64,000 nucleotides of DNA. Origin: Streptococcus gallolyticus subsp. gallolyticus DSM 16831. GTDB lineage: Bacteria; Bacillota; Bacilli; Lactobacillales; Streptococcaceae. Positions 63,199-64,000 of the stretch are shown here, piece after piece. The stretch is taken from assembly GCF_002000985.1 (NCBI RefSeq), contig NZ_CP018822.1, positions 1,134,001 through 1,198,000 of the forward strand, given 5' to 3'. Each line of letters begins with the position of its first letter. Within the stretch, counting starts at the first letter, position 1. The translations under genes and the position numbers were made by a program. The notes under the pieces are model-generated. The model worked only from the letters and a program-made list of their open reading frames with translations. It did no database searches and was not told the DNA's origin.

Positions 63199-63857
63199 TT
63201 TAGAAGGTAGCCAACTCCTCTCACGGTGTGAATACGATCAAAACCTAATGGTTGTGTTTTCTTGCGCAGTCGTGTTATGTTAACGCTAAGGGTATTTTGG
63301 TCAATGAAACTTTCATTTTCCCAAAGTTTCTCGAGTAATTCCTCTTTGGGCACGACTTGATTTTGATGTTCAAAGAGAACCGCTAAAATCTTATTTTCTG
63401 TCGGAGATAAGGTGATATGGTCGTCACCGTTTGATAAAATTCCGTCACGCGACAGAGAAAACTGGTCCAATTGGTAATTATCCGAGGTAAACTGGTAAGC
63501 ACGTCTTAAAAAGGCTGAAATTTTGGCGTCTAAAATCGTTAGAGAAAATGGTTTTGACACAAAATCATCCCCTCCCATGTTAAGTGCCATGACAGTATCC
63601 ATTTCATCATCACTAGATGAGATAAAAATAATCGGCAATGTCATAGTTTTACGAATTTCTGTTGTCCAATAAAAACCATTAAAATACGGCAACGTGATAT
63701 CAATCAGGATAAGGTCAGGCTTGATTTCTTCGACTTCCTGCTTAATAGCTCGAAAATTAGTGACACTAAAGACATCATAAGTTTGACTAAGATGTTGTTC
63801 TAAAAGTTTAACGATAGTTTCATCGTCCTCGACAATATAAATCTTTCCTTGTTTCAT
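63195..63857 (-). CDS. OmpR-family response regulator (BceR-like)
   Basis: A 220-aa regulator with a receiver domain (YIVEDDETIV acidic pair, phosphoacceptor Asp in PDLILIDITLPYF, Lys in DDFVSKPFS) and an OmpR winged helix (about 125-220, ending IHTVRGVGYLL). It forms a pair with the downstream BceS-like kinase. Start 63857 gives the standard N-terminus (MKQGKIYIVEDD). No clear ribosome site is seen there, and a strong hairpin lies 14 bases upstream. Confidence 0.93.
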   Translation of the reverse strand: MKQGKIYIVEDDETIVKLLEQHLSQTYDVFSVTNFRAIKQEVEEIKPDLILIDITLPYFNGFYWTTEIRKTMTLPIIFISSSDDEMDTVMALNMGGDDFVSKPFSLTILDAKISAFLRRAYQFTSDNYQLDQFSLSRDGILSNGDDHITLSPTENKILAVLFEHQNQVVPKEELLEKLWENESFIDQNTLSVNITRLRKKTQPLGFDRIHTVRGVGYLLK

Positions 63858-63871
63858 AGTTTTATTGTAAC

Positions 63872-63898
63872 AAAAAATGGTCATCACGACCATTTTTT
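63872..63898. terminator. Terminator-like hairpin upstream of the response regulator
   Basis: A perfect 11-base stem, AAAAAATGGTC (63872-63882) with GACCATTTTTT (63888-63898), has a T run on each strand. It lies 14 bases ahead of the regulator start and may end an upstream transcript or attenuate this operon. Confidence 0.7.
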
Positions 63899-64000
63899 AG
63901 TAAAAATTTTCAGAATCTTTCAAACGACTGTTCGAAGATAGGAGTTAACGTTCAATAATTTTATAGTAAGTTCTACTTGTGAATTTATAGATGAAGAAAT

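Overview
The window looks like the replication-terminus region of a streptococcal chromosome, most likely from the Streptococcus bovis/equinus complex (S. gallolyticus, S. infantarius/lutetiensis or S. equinus type). The reasons are low G+C, strong AGGAGG ribosome sites, XerS next to a streptococcal-type dif site, the guaA, gntR/UTRA and ylxM-ffh markers, an intracellular alpha-amylase, and a tandem pair of Rgg-controlled glucansucrases beside a GbpC-like glucan-binding protein. The species is inferred from gene content only.

Layout. 1-7100: end of a PvaA-like lysozyme-fold protein, a heterodimeric ABC exporter, intracellular alpha-amylase with a LacI-type operator, a methyltransferase and a TVP38-like membrane protein. 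7100-12120: a candidate small RNA, then a lactose PTS operon (antiterminator, IIA, IICB, 6-phospho-beta-galactosidase) with promoter, cre-like site, leader hairpin and a large hairpin between lacE and lacG. 12260-13824: guaA, whose stop codon lies in a long hairpin. 13825-41480: a probable accessory block. It holds a methyltransferase, an AbrB-like protein with a UGT-type glycosyltransferase, two tandem rgg-gtf modules, gbpC, a MATE exporter, a zeta-like toxin with a 53-aa overlapping partner, and a type I restriction-modification locus (hsdM-hsdS-hsdR). A convergent tyrosine recombinase and an inverted, start-less hsdS cassette follow, sharing exact inverted repeats with hsdS; this is the architecture of a phase-variable type I system.

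41705-50420: GntR/UTRA regulator, an orphan type VIIb secretion effector locus (Lap1-like, Lap2-like, LXG toxin, two TipC-like immunity proteins), an RpiR regulator divergent from two Gfo/Idh/MocA oxidoreductases and a haem-degrading-family protein, and a YefM-YoeB toxin-antitoxin pair. 50588-60040: ylxM-ffh, then an AraC regulator divergent from a YbtPQ-like ABC pair joined to a complete ECF-type transporter (S, T and fused A1-A2). 60097-64000: terminator, dif site, xerS, an autocleaving HTH-S24 repressor with a perfect palindromic operator, and a BceRS-like two-component system.

How the parts work together. The two glucansucrases should convert sucrose to extracellular alpha-glucan, and the LPxTG-anchored GbpC-like protein should bind that glucan, so 17-30.3 kb reads as a biofilm module. 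Each of these three genes has an intrinsic-terminator-like hairpin just ahead of its ribosome site. The lac operon, the amylase and the ECF cluster are nutrient uptake and use functions. The type I system, zeta toxin, LXG locus and YefM-YoeB are defence and competition functions. No tRNA, rRNA, CRISPR array or complete insertion sequence was seen.
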